DNA of 64,000 nt from Piscibacillus sp052246295 (GCA_052246295.1 JBQQCO010000006.1); one strand, 5' to 3'; positions 44,484-54,129 are shown, counted from the stretch's first letter. Program-made: numbers and translations. The notes: generated from the letters alone by a model not told the origin.

Positions 44484-45098
44484 TCAATAAGGTTTAAATA
44501 AATCTTTATCGAGCCAGATATTCGCCACTAAATTGGAAACCGTCACTTCGACTTTATGGATTTCTTGGCCATCCAATTCTTCAGTCAACGGGTTTAGATA
44601 AAACCCGAATTCATCTCCATCTTTATGAATGAGATTAGTATGCAAAGATGATTGTAACGCATATGCCTCATCTTGATATTTAATATGAGCTTTTGCCCTA
44701 AGTTCCCTACCAAAGCTACCTGGTTCAATATCATATTCAATACCTGAAACTAGAATTGCTCTATCTAGTTCATAGTTTCCTTTAGCTCTAAAGATCACTT
44801 CGTAGCCCGCTTCTTCATGTTCTAGTACGCTAGACACATAGACATGTCGTCCCTCTTCCCCTTTAAACAAAAGTTTTCCTTTATTACTTTCTAAATCAGT
44901 TAAGTCAATCTCAACTGTATACTCTTCTTCATGAGGCACGGTTGTATGATACGTATTTTCAGGATCATGTGCCAAGTGCTTAATCCCGTTTAACCACAAG
45001 CTGAAATATCCAAATGCCCATAATAAAAATAAACTTCCAAGTGTCAGAACAATAATACTTGCTGTTACCGTTTTGAAACTCAAATGTTTTTTCATCAT
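44484..45098 (-). CDS. Membrane-anchored protein of unknown function
   Basis: A 204-residue protein with one N-terminal helix (about residues 12-34) and a beta-rich extracellular domain. It lies 7 bases after the PstS-like gene, so they are probably one transcript. GGGGGA precedes the ATG. No family recognised. Confidence 0.7.
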   Translation of the reverse strand: MMKKHLSFKTVTASIIVLTLGSLFLLWAFGYFSLWLNGIKHLAHDPENTYHTTVPHEEEYTVEIDLTDLESNKGKLLFKGEEGRHVYVSSVLEHEEAGYEVIFRAKGNYELDRAILVSGIEYDIEPGSFGRELRAKAHIKYQDEAYALQSSLHTNLIHKDGDEFGFYLNPLTEELDGQEIHKVEVTVSNLVANIWLDKDLFKPY

Positions 45099-45105
45099 AT
45101 TCCCC

Positions 45106-46281
45106 CTAATTCACCGGCACATAGCCTACCTTCTCGATGATTGCCTGACCTTGTTCAGACAAAATCCACTCGATAAGAGGTTCAACGTCCTGATGCTCTG
45201 TTCCAGCTGTAATCGCGTAAAACTCAGATGCAAATGGATAAGAATCATCCCGGATTGATTCTGTAGTTGGTGCGACTCCATTCACTTTTATGAACTTAAT
45301 CTCACCATTATCGACCATCTCACTAGCGAAAAATCTAAATGAAAAACCAATCGCATTCTTGTGGTTTCGATAGTTAGATGTCTCTTCTATAATGCCTCCC
45401 ATACCTGAGACAACATCATCTGTTGGGGGATCCATGATTGGAACATCGTCCATAATCTTCTGTAACGTTGTTTGACTTCCGCTATTTTCTGGACGTTGAA
45501 AAGCCCTAATCTCTTCATCGTCGCCACCGACTTCTTGCCAGTTCCTAATGTCACCAGAATAAATCCCTTGAATTTCCTCAACGGTTAATGATTCAACAGG
45601 ATTATCTGCATGAACAAAAAACACAAACGCTTCTCTACCTATTGGCGTTAAATCTAGTGACAAATCTTTATTCTTAAACATAACCTCTTGATTGGTAGAC
45701 GGCCCAGCTGCAAAAATAAGATCAGCTTTACCATCACGTAAATTCTTATAAGCTCCAGTCGTCTGATTAGCCATGACTTCGCTATTATGTAAATCGTAGT
45801 CACCTTCAGGGTACACCATTCTAGCAAAACTCGAATAAATCGGATAAAGTGCTGTTGCTCCATCCATGACAGGTAAGTCGCTTTCTAAAGTGAGCGTGGA
45901 ATCCTCCTTTAATTCAACAGCCTTCGTACCACTTGCAAACGGCTTATACTCGCTCAAATCAACATCCTGACTACTCACAACCTCTAGTGAATTTAGATAA
46001 TACACATACCCTTGCTGTCCTGCAAACCCTAGTAAACAGACACCAAAGTAAATTCCCATTGAAATAACGAGTTTTTTCTTACTTATTAGATTAAAAACAC
46101 CTATTATCCAAAAGATGATAATCCCAAGTGCTAAAAGTACAACAAGAGAGATTAATAACGTTCTACCAACTGAAACTGTGAATGATATATAAATCACAGA
46201 CATCAACCCAGCAAAAACGACTCCAAGAACCAGTATAATCGTGCCTAATATTTTAATAGCATTAGAAATATAGTTATCCAT
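45106..46281 (-). CDS. Membrane-tethered PstS-like phosphate-binding-fold protein
   Basis: A 391-residue protein with three N-terminal helices (about residues 9-95) and then a periplasmic-binding-protein domain of the PstS type, seen in PVMDGATALYPIYSSFAR, ADLIFAAGPS, IYSGDIRNWQEVGG, FQRPENSGSQTT and AIGFSFRFFA. GGGAG precedes ATG 46281; an ATG further upstream lacks a site. No PstC, PstA or PstB genes are nearby. The helices replace the usual lipobox anchor. It might act in phosphate sensing or scavenging rather than transport. Confidence 0.82.
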   Translation of the reverse strand: MDNYISNAIKILGTIILVLGVVFAGLMSVIYISFTVSVGRTLLISLVVLLALGIIIFWIIGVFNLISKKKLVISMGIYFGVCLLGFAGQQGYVYYLNSLEVVSSQDVDLSEYKPFASGTKAVELKEDSTLTLESDLPVMDGATALYPIYSSFARMVYPEGDYDLHNSEVMANQTTGAYKNLRDGKADLIFAAGPSTNQEVMFKNKDLSLDLTPIGREAFVFFVHADNPVESLTVEEIQGIYSGDIRNWQEVGGDDEEIRAFQRPENSGSQTTLQKIMDDVPIMDPPTDDVVSGMGGIIEETSNYRNHKNAIGFSFRFFASEMVDNGEIKFIKVNGVAPTTESIRDDSYPFASEFYAITAGTEHQDVEPLIEWILSEQGQAIIEKVGYVPVN

Positions 46282-46303
46282 ATGTATCTCCCTGTTCAAT
46301 TGA

Positions 46304-46873
46304 TCATTTACTGTTGTAATGATTGATAATATCCGCCGCAAATGCTTTTGCCTCTTCTTCTATGTCATCTTCTTCAGCTTGATATTCAATCATATAACCG
46401 ACATCTTCGAAATTAATACTGATAATGACGGGTTGTGTTTCTTCTCGTTCAATAAACTGATAGTCAACCTCATGCCCTTCAATTTCTATGACCTCAGCAT
46501 TGGTCATCTCGCCCACTCCACCTGGAGAAATGGAAAGTCCAATTGCCGTCTGATCCATGTACAGATTACCATGAATAATTTCTAAATCTGGATGCTGTTC
46601 CTTCCAACTTTCCAAGAACTCTTGATCAACCTTTTCTTCTTGAGAAACGCCATACTCTACCCTAGCTTTTAATGGATCGCCTTTAACTTGTTCTCCATCT
46701 TCTAAGACTGTTCTGTATTCAATAATAGCCAGATTAATAGGATATTCCGTTTCTGGCAGATAAGGTTTTACTCCGATTTGTTCATTAATTTTGTCACTTA
46801 ATGGTTCAGAACCTCCAGACGTCCCACAACCAATTAATAAAACTAGTAATAATGAAAAAACTATTTTCTTCAA
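46304..46873 (-). CDS. Lipoprotein of unknown function
   Basis: A 189-residue lipoprotein, lipobox LLIGC, starting with TTG behind GGGGGGA. The mature part is acidic and mixed alpha/beta. It is 22 bases upstream of the PstS-like gene and probably in the same operon. No family recognised. Confidence 0.75.
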   Translation of the reverse strand: MKKIVFSLLLVLLIGCGTSGGSEPLSDKINEQIGVKPYLPETEYPINLAIIEYRTVLEDGEQVKGDPLKARVEYGVSQEEKVDQEFLESWKEQHPDLEIIHGNLYMDQTAIGLSISPGGVGEMTNAEVIEIEGHEVDYQFIEREETQPVIISINFEDVGYMIEYQAEEDDIEEEAKAFAADIINHYNSK

Positions 46874-46886
46874 AAAGATCCCCCCG

Positions 46887-47339
46887 CTATAAATCTTGAG
46901 CCAGCCGAATCATATCACGACATTGAATCCCATTTTCATAGATTTCTTCATCATAATTCTTTATGAAAAAGTCATGGTCAATAGTCATGATTCGGAACCC
47001 ACACTTTTGGTATAATGCAAGCTGGTGTATACTAGAGTTACCTGTTCCAATCTCAATCGTTTGGTATCCACCACGCTTGGCTTGCTGAATTGCATCAAGA
47101 ACAAGCTTTTTACCTATTCCCTTCCCATGATATTCTTCTGCCACAGCAATATTAATTAGTTCAACTGTCTCATGTTTAGTTGGCAATAATACATATACAC
47201 CGACAATTCTCTCTTCAATTTCAGCAACATAGCATTCACCTTTCTCAAGATAGTCATTGATCAGACTTATAGACGGGTCAGCTAATAAAAGTAAATCCAT
47301 AGGTGGCACTTCATGTTTAGTTAATTTTCTGATGTTCAT
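46887..47339 (-). CDS. yvbK: GNAT N-acetyltransferase, YvbK-like
   Basis: A 150-residue acetyltransferase with the GNAT acetyl-CoA loop HGKGIGKKL and the closing LYQKCGFR. The full length and segments such as LLLLADPS, YLEKGECYVAEI and IEIGTGNSS match YvbK of Bacillus. GGAG precedes the ATG. The acceptor substrate is unknown. Confidence 0.85.
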   Translation of the reverse strand: MNIRKLTKHEVPPMDLLLLADPSISLINDYLEKGECYVAEIEERIVGVYVLLPTKHETVELINIAVAEEYHGKGIGKKLVLDAIQQAKRGGYQTIEIGTGNSSIHQLALYQKCGFRIMTIDHDFFIKNYDEEIYENGIQCRDMIRLAQDL

Positions 47340-47493
47340 GTTAGATCTCCTGATTTTTTATTAACAGATTATTCATAAAACTAAATGTTACAACCATTTT
47401 ACCATAACTTGTTAAACTTGGAAGGTTGATTTTAGAGCAATCTTTAGCCTTATGTTAATATTGAAACAAGAGCTAATTTAGGGAGATGAAAAG

Positions 47494-47844
47494 ATGGCAA
47501 ACCATAAAATTTACACAATGAGTTTCGCAAGTGTATACCCTCATTATGTTAGGAAGGCTGAGAGAAAAGGCCGAACTAAAGAAGAAGTTGATGAGATTAT
47601 CAGATGGTTGACAGGGTATTCACAAGAAGAATTAGAAACTGTACTTGAGGAGCAAAAAGATTTTGAGACTTTCTTTGCAGAAGCTCCTAAAATGAATCCG
47701 TCGCGTACCATGATTAAAGGTGTTATTTGTGGTGTTCGAGTGGAAGACATTGAGGAGCCATTAATGCAGGAAATTCGTTATTTGGATAAGTTGATCGATG
47801 AATTAGCAAAAGGAAAAGCGATGGAGAAGATTTTAAGACAATAA
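47494..47844 (+). CDS. DUF2200 family protein
   Basis: A 116-residue protein matching DUF2200: MSFASVYPHYVRKAERKGRT, IIRWLTGYSQEELE, and IKGVICGVRVEDIEEPLMQ. A role is not known; the fold is probably YdhG/DUF1801-like. AGGGAGA precedes the ATG. Monocistronic. Confidence 0.88.
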   Translation: MANHKIYTMSFASVYPHYVRKAERKGRTKEEVDEIIRWLTGYSQEELETVLEEQKDFETFFAEAPKMNPSRTMIKGVICGVRVEDIEEPLMQEIRYLDKLIDELAKGKAMEKILRQ

Positions 47845-47873
47845 AAAGAGCATCAATGTATGTTTTGATGCTC
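47843..47873. terminator. Bidirectional terminator
   Basis: The stem gagcatcaa / ttgatgctc sits between convergent genes, with the T run on the minus strand. Confidence 0.75.
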
Positions 47874-47883
47874 ATACCAATGT

Positions 47884-48075
47884 TTATTCTTCTTTTAATC
47901 GTTTCCATAAATCAAAAACACGTCTTGCGTATACAAACGCTAGATAACCCGTACCAATCACAAATACCGCTCCAAAAGCGATAAATAAATGAGTTAAGTA
48001 CTGTGGAGCCGATACCGCGACAGCCGCGATTAACAGCCCGCCAATTAATAAATACGTTAGAATTCTTGCGATCAT
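47884..48075 (-). CDS. Small two-helix membrane protein
   Basis: A 63-residue protein with two helices (about residues 3-21 and 26-45) and a basic tail, FDLWKRLKEE. ATG 48075 has GGAGGAT ahead; an ATG seven codons upstream is poorer. Unknown function. Confidence 0.65.
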   Translation of the reverse strand: MIARILTYLLIGGLLIAAVAVSAPQYLTHLFIAFGAVFVIGTGYLAFVYARRVFDLWKRLKEE

Positions 48076-48103
48076 ATTGAGAATCCTCCGTCTCAAAAAA
48101 GTA

Positions 48104-48132
48104 TTGACAAGTTAAGTATAAACGATTATATT
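48104..48132 (+). promoter_or_regulatory. Promoter of tRNA-Val
   Basis: A consensus -35 TTGACA (48104-48109), 17-base spacer, and TATATT (48127-48132), 43 bases before the tRNA. Confidence 0.75.
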
Positions 48133-48175
48133 TATATTTGTCGATTGATTTTCATTGAATAATTTTCAATAATAC

Positions 48176-48248
48176 GACTCCGTAGCTCAGCTGGGAGAGC
48201 GCCACCTTGACAGGGTGGAGGTCGGTGGTTCGAGCCCACTCGGAGTCA
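48176..48248 (+). tRNA. tRNA-Val(GAC)
   Basis: A 73-nucleotide cloverleaf without encoded CCA: acceptor GACTCCG/CGGAGTC, D arm GCTC...GAGC, anticodon stem CCACC/GGTGG with loop TTGACAG giving anticodon GAC, and T loop TTCGAGC. It is an isolated tRNA gene with a strong promoter and a terminator at 48268. Confidence 0.95.
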
Positions 48249-48267
48249 TAGGGTGCCAAACCTAACT

Positions 48268-48304
48268 AGACCCCCCTCGCCCACTGGGCCCGGGAGGTCT
48301 TTTC
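48268..48304 (+). terminator. GC-rich terminator after tRNA-Val
   Basis: AGACC...GGTCT closes a GC-rich hairpin followed by TTTT. The 200 bases beyond, to 48504, show nothing I can support. Confidence 0.7.
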
Positions 48305-48504
48305 AATGTTTATAAGTCTTAAGTCAAATTTACATAAATACTACTGATGTTCACATTATGTTACCAAAAACTTTCTTAAGTTTTACAAATACACATAATA
48401 ACAATTATAGGAATATGTTTAATCCTAACTATACCTCCACTGAAATTTCTATAAAATACGGACTCAAATTGATGATTTTACTATAAATTAAGAATACTAG
48501 ATAA

Positions 48505-49397
48505 TTAATAACTCTGTATCCCAAACTTCAATAATTTCTTCGGTAGAATATCATCCAAATTCTGTATATCTGAATCATTTGGTTCTATTAAATTAAACTC
48601 GTATTTTTTGTAAATGTCTAACTTAGTCTCCTTACGTTTTATGTATTTCGGATCGTTCTCATAGCCCCAGTATTCAATGTAAACTTTTCCTACAGGTAAA
48701 TAGAAATCAGAATAGACTTCTTCTTCAATTGTCAGTCTTCTTTCATAAGCATGAGCAATCTATGACATATACAGCCAATTATCAATAAGCATTTCAGCTG
48801 CTTTAGATCTTACAAAATGGCCATCAGCAGCTCTATGTTTTGCAATAAACTTCTCTCTAAAACCGGTTTCCTCATTGGACTCTATTTTGGGTTCTGAGCT
48901 ACCTTCTTTTATCTCTTTAATTGTTTCCACAAGACGTTTATTTTCTAGAATAGTTTCAGGCCATTTAACATAAGGTACACCTGTTTTATTATGTTCAAGC
49001 TGCTTACCTCCAAGGCTATTACCTAGCTTCGTTGTAACCCAGCCTTTTCTGTCTTTCTCAATCCAACCTAGTTCTGAAAGTATAGGATTGATTCTAAATC
49101 TCGATACCTCAAATTCTTCAGCCAATTTAGTTGTAGATAAATACTTATCATTAATGTTGTTCTCTTTAAGTTCTGAATCATCCATCACAAAAGTAGGCCA
49201 TGCAATCCATTGTCGGTCACCTCTTGATTTTACTTGACCACCCTTTTCTTTACCTTTGTCAGTGAGAACCCACTGATTATCAACTCTATCAATCCAGTTA
49301 CTTCTTAGTATCGTTCAAACATTTCTTTAGTACTTATATTCATTTCTTTGGAAAGGTTAGTAGACGATAGATAATTCACTTTAGTTGCGTTGTTCAT
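48505..49397 (-). pseudogene. Multi-lesion gene: two HTH-like repeats plus endonuclease-like C-terminus
   Basis: Joined frames give an almost complete protein with three parts. Two tandem winged-helix-like repeats, one starting NYLSSTNLSKEMNIS and the other KYLSTTKLAEEFEVS, each end in a GWIE/NWID plus W.(L/V)T..G pattern. The C-terminal part, EEVYSDFYLPVGKVYIEYWG then YKKYEFNLIEPND, resembles VSR-like or PD-(D/E)xK nucleases. The start, ATG 49397 with GGAGG, is followed by a frameshift near 49316 (reading ends FERY-stop while RSNWIDRV continues in another frame), and TAG at 48760-48762 breaks the nuclease part. So at least two lesions; a decayed gene is likely. Confidence 0.8.
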
Positions 49398-49600
49398 ATA
49401 AATACCTCCAAATTCGCAAATATACCTAAGTAATAAAATTCGACATAAATTGTTAAATTCCTCCAAAAAAAAAGATACGAATCATTTATATTACTTATAT
49501 AACAATATAGAGAGCATTTGTGACGTCGAATGAATACTTTTTAGAAGGAGAGTGCCGAAAGTTTATAGAAGTTATAACTCAAAACATTTTTGGAGGTAAA

Positions 49601-50058
49601 TATGGACTCAACCAATTTATTTTAATCAAATGTCATTTTGGCGATCGTTAATTGTTGGATTATTAAATGAAATTCCAAACGATGATTGTTATAAGACACC
49701 TCAAGGATTCAATAACAATATCCTATGGAATGCAGGGCATGTTTTAGTCACTTACGATGAGGCTTTTCATAACTTTAATGGTACTAATAAACAACTAGAT
49801 GATAAATTTTATTCCTATTTTTCTACTGGGACAAGTCCCAATGACTGGAACCATGATGATTTGCCTACCATAACTGAAGTTACTAATCTGTTGGATCAGC
49901 AGGTTATGGATTTCCAGAAAAACTGGCAGAATCAATTAAATGAACCGTTAGTTAAACCACTTGAATTTGAAAAAACGGTAGAAGAATTACTATTTTTCTT
50001 GATTAGTCACGAGTGCTATCATTTAGGTGTAATGACGAGCATGAAAAAAGTTATATAA
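49601..50058 (+). pseudogene. DinB-family protein, frameshifted near the N-terminus
   Basis: A DinB-like four-helix metalloprotein with LWNAGHVLVTYDEAF and ISHECYHLGVMTSM supplying the three histidines. The open frame from ATG 49630 has no ribosome site. ATG 49601, five bases from GGAGG, starts MDSTNLF then hits TAA; one missing base near 49620 would restore MDSTNLILNQMSFW as in relatives. So it carries a single-base deletion, or is translated weakly from 49630. Confidence 0.75.
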
Positions 50059-50104
50059 CACGACTTAATTAAAAATAGACCGACAGTTGAAACTCTGTCT
50101 ATTT

Positions 50105-50653
50105 TTATGTCAAATAATCTTCAACTAGTTCATAACATCTTTCTTTAGTCAGATTTGCTAACACAGCTACATATTCTAAATGTTCCTGAGTACCACCCTT
50201 ATATTTTGAAGATGCTTCAAGCGCTGTATCATCTCTATACGAAATCCAAAATCTTTGTTCTTTTCGTACCAATTCCATCTCGTCTTTTGGAAGTTGATCT
50301 TCTATGGCTCCGTAAATTTCATTTAATAGATCATCCCAAATCTTGTATCGCTTATTTTCAACATCTTTCAGTGCGTATGTAGAAGAATCTTTTGGTTCGA
50401 GTTGATTTACTTCATCTTTAGCACTTTGCAGTTTTTCTAAGTATTGATCTTTTTTGTCAGTTGTTTGTTCTTCTATGTTAGTATTACTTTCATTCTTAGT
50501 TTCGCTAGGTTCATATGAGTTCTCCTCAGCTTCATTCTCTTCTGAGTTGACTGATTTAGGATCTGGTTTAGCACTAGTCGATGAGCTTTGACAGGCTGTT
50601 AGTATTAGTATTGTTAAAAATAGTACTATAATCATTTTTATGTATGTATTCAT
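50105..50653 (-). CDS. Lipoprotein with LprI-like (DUF1311) domain
   Basis: A 182-residue lipoprotein, lipobox LTAC, with a long acidic linker and a C-terminal domain of LprI type: WDDLLNEIYGAIEDQLP, RKEQRFWISYRDD and the late cysteine CYELVEDYL. LprI proteins inhibit lysozyme in mycobacteria; in Bacillaceae their role is not established. It is a single gene. Confidence 0.8.
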   Translation of the reverse strand: MNTYIKMIIVLFLTILILTACQSSSTSAKPDPKSVNSEENEAEENSYEPSETKNESNTNIEEQTTDKKDQYLEKLQSAKDEVNQLEPKDSSTYALKDVENKRYKIWDDLLNEIYGAIEDQLPKDEMELVRKEQRFWISYRDDTALEASSKYKGGTQEHLEYVAVLANLTKERCYELVEDYLT

Positions 50654-50674
50654 TTATGTACTCCGCTTTGGTTT

Positions 50675-51076
50675 TTACTTCCACTTGACCAACTCAAGTT
50701 GATATCGGTCAAAAGTTGACTGTATGACCTTTGTTATTTCAGACGAGAATGTTACTTCTTGATCATCCTTAATAAACTGAATATCTTTAATTTTATCCAG
50801 TTCATTTATCGTTGGTGTTCCTTCAATTTGTTTTGCAAGATAGAAATAACCACGCCACTGAATGCCACCAAAAACGAAGTCCCCTTTGTACACTTCCTTT
50901 AAATCACTTACGACTAGCCCAACCTCTTCTTGTACCTCTCTTTTAGCACATTCCATTGGCGTTTCTCCTGGCTCTTGTTTGCCACCTGGTAAATTCCAAA
51001 GGTGTTCTCTGTCTCGAATCACCAGAAAATTGTTGTTATTATCCTTTATAAAGACGCGAGAGAATGATTTTCGCAT
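50675..51076 (-). CDS. Nudix hydrolase
   Basis: A 133-residue Nudix enzyme with the complete Nudix box GGKQEPGETPMECAKREVQE followed by EVGL. It should hydrolyse nucleoside diphosphate derivatives; MutT-like activity is possible. ATG 51076 has GGGAGGGG ahead; the frame is open 11 codons further. It overlaps the end region upstream of the PaiB gene by a short distance and is likely co-transcribed with it. Confidence 0.88.
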   Translation of the reverse strand: MRKSFSRVFIKDNNNNFLVIRDREHLWNLPGGKQEPGETPMECAKREVQEEVGLVVSDLKEVYKGDFVFGGIQWRGYFYLAKQIEGTPTINELDKIKDIQFIKDDQEVTFSSEITKVIQSTFDRYQLELVKWK

Positions 51077-51089
51077 ATAGCCCCTCCCA

Positions 51090-51710
51090 CTAATCTCGTT
51101 TACTTGCATGCTTTTTCATCACTTCTGCCAACCGTTTAGAATTCATATCGTCTTCTTGTTCTAATTGATTTACGATATTCTCATAATCTACATTACTACG
51201 GTTTTGACTTAACTTATAAGAAGCATCAACTTCATCTACTTTCACCTTAAAACCGACGATGCCTTTAATTTGCTTTTTGGTTTGCGAACTGAGGTTATCC
51301 CATACTTTCGAATTCTCTCGATTGCGCTCATACTTATCTAGTAATTTAATTAAGTCTTCTCTTAATTCATCCTCCGTCATCAATCTGACTTTCCCATACA
51401 GATGAACAGCTTGATAATTCCACGTTGAGACGTCTTCATTTTCATACCACAATGATGAAACATAGGCATGCGGACCTTGAAAGATAACTAACACTTGATC
51501 TTGGTCTTCAAACGACTTCCACTGTGGGTTTGCATAAGCCAAGTGACCTGTAATATAGTAATCTGTTCCTTGTTTATGTAATTCCAATGGGACATGGGTC
51601 GCGATTGGCCTCCCTTGGTCTGTCGACACAATAATGCCAAATGAGTTTTCTTGTATAAACTCCTGGATTTCTTTAAAATCTTCCACTCTATAATGTTTAG
51701 GGGTATACAT
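51090..51710 (-). CDS. PaiB-family FMN-binding-fold protein
   Basis: A 206-residue PaiB-type protein with split-barrel flavin-binding fold: MYTPKHYRVEDFKEIQEFI, GIIVSTDQGRPIATHVPL, GPHAYVSSLWYENEDVSTWN and the late GIVGFKVKVDEVDASYKLSQ. PaiB was described as a negative regulator of sporulation and protease genes in B. subtilis. GAGGTG is six bases before ATG 51710. Confidence 0.9.
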   Translation of the reverse strand: MYTPKHYRVEDFKEIQEFIQENSFGIIVSTDQGRPIATHVPLELHKQGTDYYITGHLAYANPQWKSFEDQDQVLVIFQGPHAYVSSLWYENEDVSTWNYQAVHLYGKVRLMTEDELREDLIKLLDKYERNRENSKVWDNLSSQTKKQIKGIVGFKVKVDEVDASYKLSQNRSNVDYENIVNQLEQEDDMNSKRLAEVMKKHASKRD

Positions 51711-51733
51711 CTGTTTCACCTCATTTAATATTT

Positions 51734-52336
51734 TTAATAGGTTACCGTAAGATATATAACTAGAATACTAAAGAAACTTAACGTTTCTGAATTTACTAGT
51801 ATCATATTCGGCTTAAATTTTTCTAGAAACGTTACCCGTTTGACCAAGCTAGTGTCGATCATCATCAGTAAATAATAGATGGACAACAGACTAAACGTAC
51901 TCATGATCATTGCCATTGCTATTTGATTTATTGACCAGAAAGAGAGAGCTAAAAAGATAGCCCAGACCATTCTCAAGACATTCGCTAACACTTCAAAAGG
52001 GTTTGAGAGTGTCGCCATCATATAGTTGCCAGTAGAATCCGGTATTTTCTGCTCGGTTTGCTTTGTTAAAAAGACAATATGGCCCGTTTGAAATGTCATG
52101 GTCATCAGCATCATAATCAAGCTAACGGTTCCGAATATCGTACCGACTAGTAATAACTCTAAATCTATTAATTTGTACAAGACTATGGGAATTGGTAACC
52201 ACAAAGTATACATAAGAGCCATCAACATATGTATAAAGCCATACTCATTATGTTTAGCTAGTTTTTGATATGTAAACATAATCATCAAATAAATGATGAC
52301 ACCAATCCAGCCTAGGATGATTGTAGAACCTAACAT
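51734..52336 (-). CDS. Integral membrane protein of unknown function
   Basis: A 200-residue protein with about six hydrophobic helices, rich in Met and Leu. ATG 52336 has GGTGGGGG ahead; a second ATG lies four codons upstream. No family recognised. It is 23 bases upstream of the PaiB gene on the same strand. Confidence 0.7.
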   Translation of the reverse strand: MLGSTIILGWIGVIIYLMIMFTYQKLAKHNEYGFIHMLMALMYTLWLPIPIVLYKLIDLELLLVGTIFGTVSLIMMLMTMTFQTGHIVFLTKQTEQKIPDSTGNYMMATLSNPFEVLANVLRMVWAIFLALSFWSINQIAMAMIMSTFSLLSIYYLLMMIDTSLVKRVTFLEKFKPNMILVNSETLSFFSILVIYLTVTY

Positions 52337-52393
52337 AGTTTCCCCCACCTTTACTTAAGACTCATTTTACCATATGTTGGTTTTACTTCCACT

Positions 52394-52441
52394 AAATAAA
52401 AAAGCTCAATCAAGCCAGAAAATATGACTTAATTGAGCTTA
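52394..52441 (-). terminator. Terminator of the acyltransferase gene
   Basis: On the minus strand AAGCTCAAT pairs with ATTGAGCTT, extended by TTAAGTC/GGCTTGA with mismatch, then TTTTTTATTT, just past the stop at 52450. Confidence 0.8.
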
Positions 52442-52449
52442 TGGAATAC

Positions 52450-53472
52450 TTACTTAAACTCTTCTTTACGATAAGGAAACTTGTTTTCTCGATTGTACAA
52501 CTCTTCTTTTATTAAATAAGCTTTTCCTTCAATTAATGGTTGTGTTATCGTGATGACCCATTTATTTGATAGGAACCATACCATGGCAGCTGCAATAATC
52601 GCAAGCGGAATAATATCTAGGTTTTGGTTCAATTGTAATAGGTTTTCTTTTCGGATCAACTGTATAAATACTCCATGTAACAGATAAACGTAAAGGGTGT
52701 ATTGACCTAAATTGGTAAAACTGAACCGTTTTCTAGGGATTAATACCAATAATGAAAATACCATTAGAATCGATAAACTATATAGAGTTAATCGTCCTAA
52801 AAATCCTGTTGTTACTAAACCAAGTGCACTGTAAGAATACGACCCAAACATTAACTCATCTGGAATGATAGGTTCTAAATAACTTATAACTAGTAAGGCT
52901 GCTAGAATACTAATAGCTGGTAGTTTATATCTTAACCCCTTGAACTCGTAAATGTTATTTTTACTCATCCAGTATCCCATTAGGAAGAAAGGGAAGAAAA
53001 CAAAGGTCCTAGATATACTGAATTCATGTCCGAATAACGGCACAAAACCTATTAGTAACCCTATTAAGAATGCTATCGTAATTCCTGCAATGGCTGGCAT
53101 CTTTTTAAAGACACCAAGTAACACATGCCAGCTAAATAAGCTTAGTAGAAACCATAGCGACCAATGTGGATCGTATAGACTTTGATATGAACCACTTGAC
53201 GTGATGACAAATACTAGATTATATAAGAATTGAAATATTAAATATGGTAGTAATAGTTTTTTAGTTAGCTTCTTAAGATAATTTGGACTACTAGCACCAC
53301 TTGCAAAGAATCCACTAATCAGTACAAATGCTGGTATATGAAACATATAGATCCATTGATATAAACCATCGGCTAACTCAAAGCTGCCTTTCATCGGTTG
53401 AATTAGGTGACCAAACACCACAAAGAAAATGAAAAGGAGCTTCGCATTATCGAAAATTGCTTCTCGTTGCAT
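52450..53472 (-). CDS. Acyltransferase-3 family membrane protein
   Basis: A 340-residue protein with about ten helices of the acyltransferase-3 family: DNAKLLFIFFVVFGHLIQP with the conserved histidine near residue 21, FHIPAFVLISGFFAS, and YPYL-like YTLYVYLLHGVFIQLIRK. Such enzymes O-acylate sugars or other surface polymers. GGGG/TAGGTTAGT precedes the ATG. Monocistronic. Confidence 0.85.
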   Translation of the reverse strand: MQREAIFDNAKLLFIFFVVFGHLIQPMKGSFELADGLYQWIYMFHIPAFVLISGFFASGASSPNYLKKLTKKLLLPYLIFQFLYNLVFVITSSGSYQSLYDPHWSLWFLLSLFSWHVLLGVFKKMPAIAGITIAFLIGLLIGFVPLFGHEFSISRTFVFFPFFLMGYWMSKNNIYEFKGLRYKLPAISILAALLVISYLEPIIPDELMFGSYSYSALGLVTTGFLGRLTLYSLSILMVFSLLVLIPRKRFSFTNLGQYTLYVYLLHGVFIQLIRKENLLQLNQNLDIIPLAIIAAAMVWFLSNKWVITITQPLIEGKAYLIKEELYNRENKFPYRKEEFK

Positions 53473-53597
53473 ACTAACCTACCCCTAAGATACACACTTT
53501 TACTACTAAACTACCCCATATATTTATATGTTGAAACGGTTTTCATAGCATTGTTATAGGATTGTTATGAGTGTGTAAAGCGAGGTGCAAGATTTAG

Positions 53598-54129
53598 TTA
53601 GTTTGTTACATAATCGTTAAATAAGATACCCATATGTACGATATCTTCCCACTTCCCATTTCGAGACAAGCTTTCACGGCTAATGCCTTCTTCTGTGAAA
53701 CCTAATTTCTTATAAAGATTGATCGCTTTGTGATTAAATGCGAACACTTTTAACGAAACTCTATGTAAGTTAAGTTCAAGAAAGGCGTAATTAAGTAATA
53801 TCGTTAATGCTTCTCCCCCGTATCCTTGGCCCCAATACTCTTTTTCTCCAAGATCAATAATACACTCAGCGTTTCTGTTTTTATAATCTATATTGATCAG
53901 TGATGTAATTCCAATAGGTTTATGGTCTTCTCTATGTATAATGATATAACTTTTAGAAGAGCTCGAACTCATGAGAACATTTTCGACGAAGGTTCTCGTA
54001 TCTTCAAGAGAATATAAATCTAATGAGGGTGGTGTACATGACTTCCATATCGTTTCGCCAAGTGTGATACAAATCAGCGTCTTCCTTTTCTACTTTTCGA
54101 AGTCTTAATCGCTCAGACGTGAACATCAT
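53598..54129 (-). pseudogene. Frameshifted GNAT (RimJ/RimL-type) acetyltransferase
   Basis: ATG 54129, behind AGGAGG, opens an acetyltransferase with MFTSERLRLRKVEKEDADLY and NDMEVMYTT, but the frame then terminates near 54010. The continuation PSLDLYSLEDTRTFVENVLM and the main acetyl-CoA region (GQGYGGEALTILLNYAF) lie in a neighbouring frame. One extra base or two missing near 54035 explains it. The 124-residue ORF ending at 53598 alone lacks the N-terminal strand and helix. Confidence 0.8.

Noticed and set aside
49630..50058. Intact DinB gene starting at 49630
   Set aside because: No ribosome site precedes this ATG, whereas a well-placed site precedes 49601; a frameshifted gene explains the data better.
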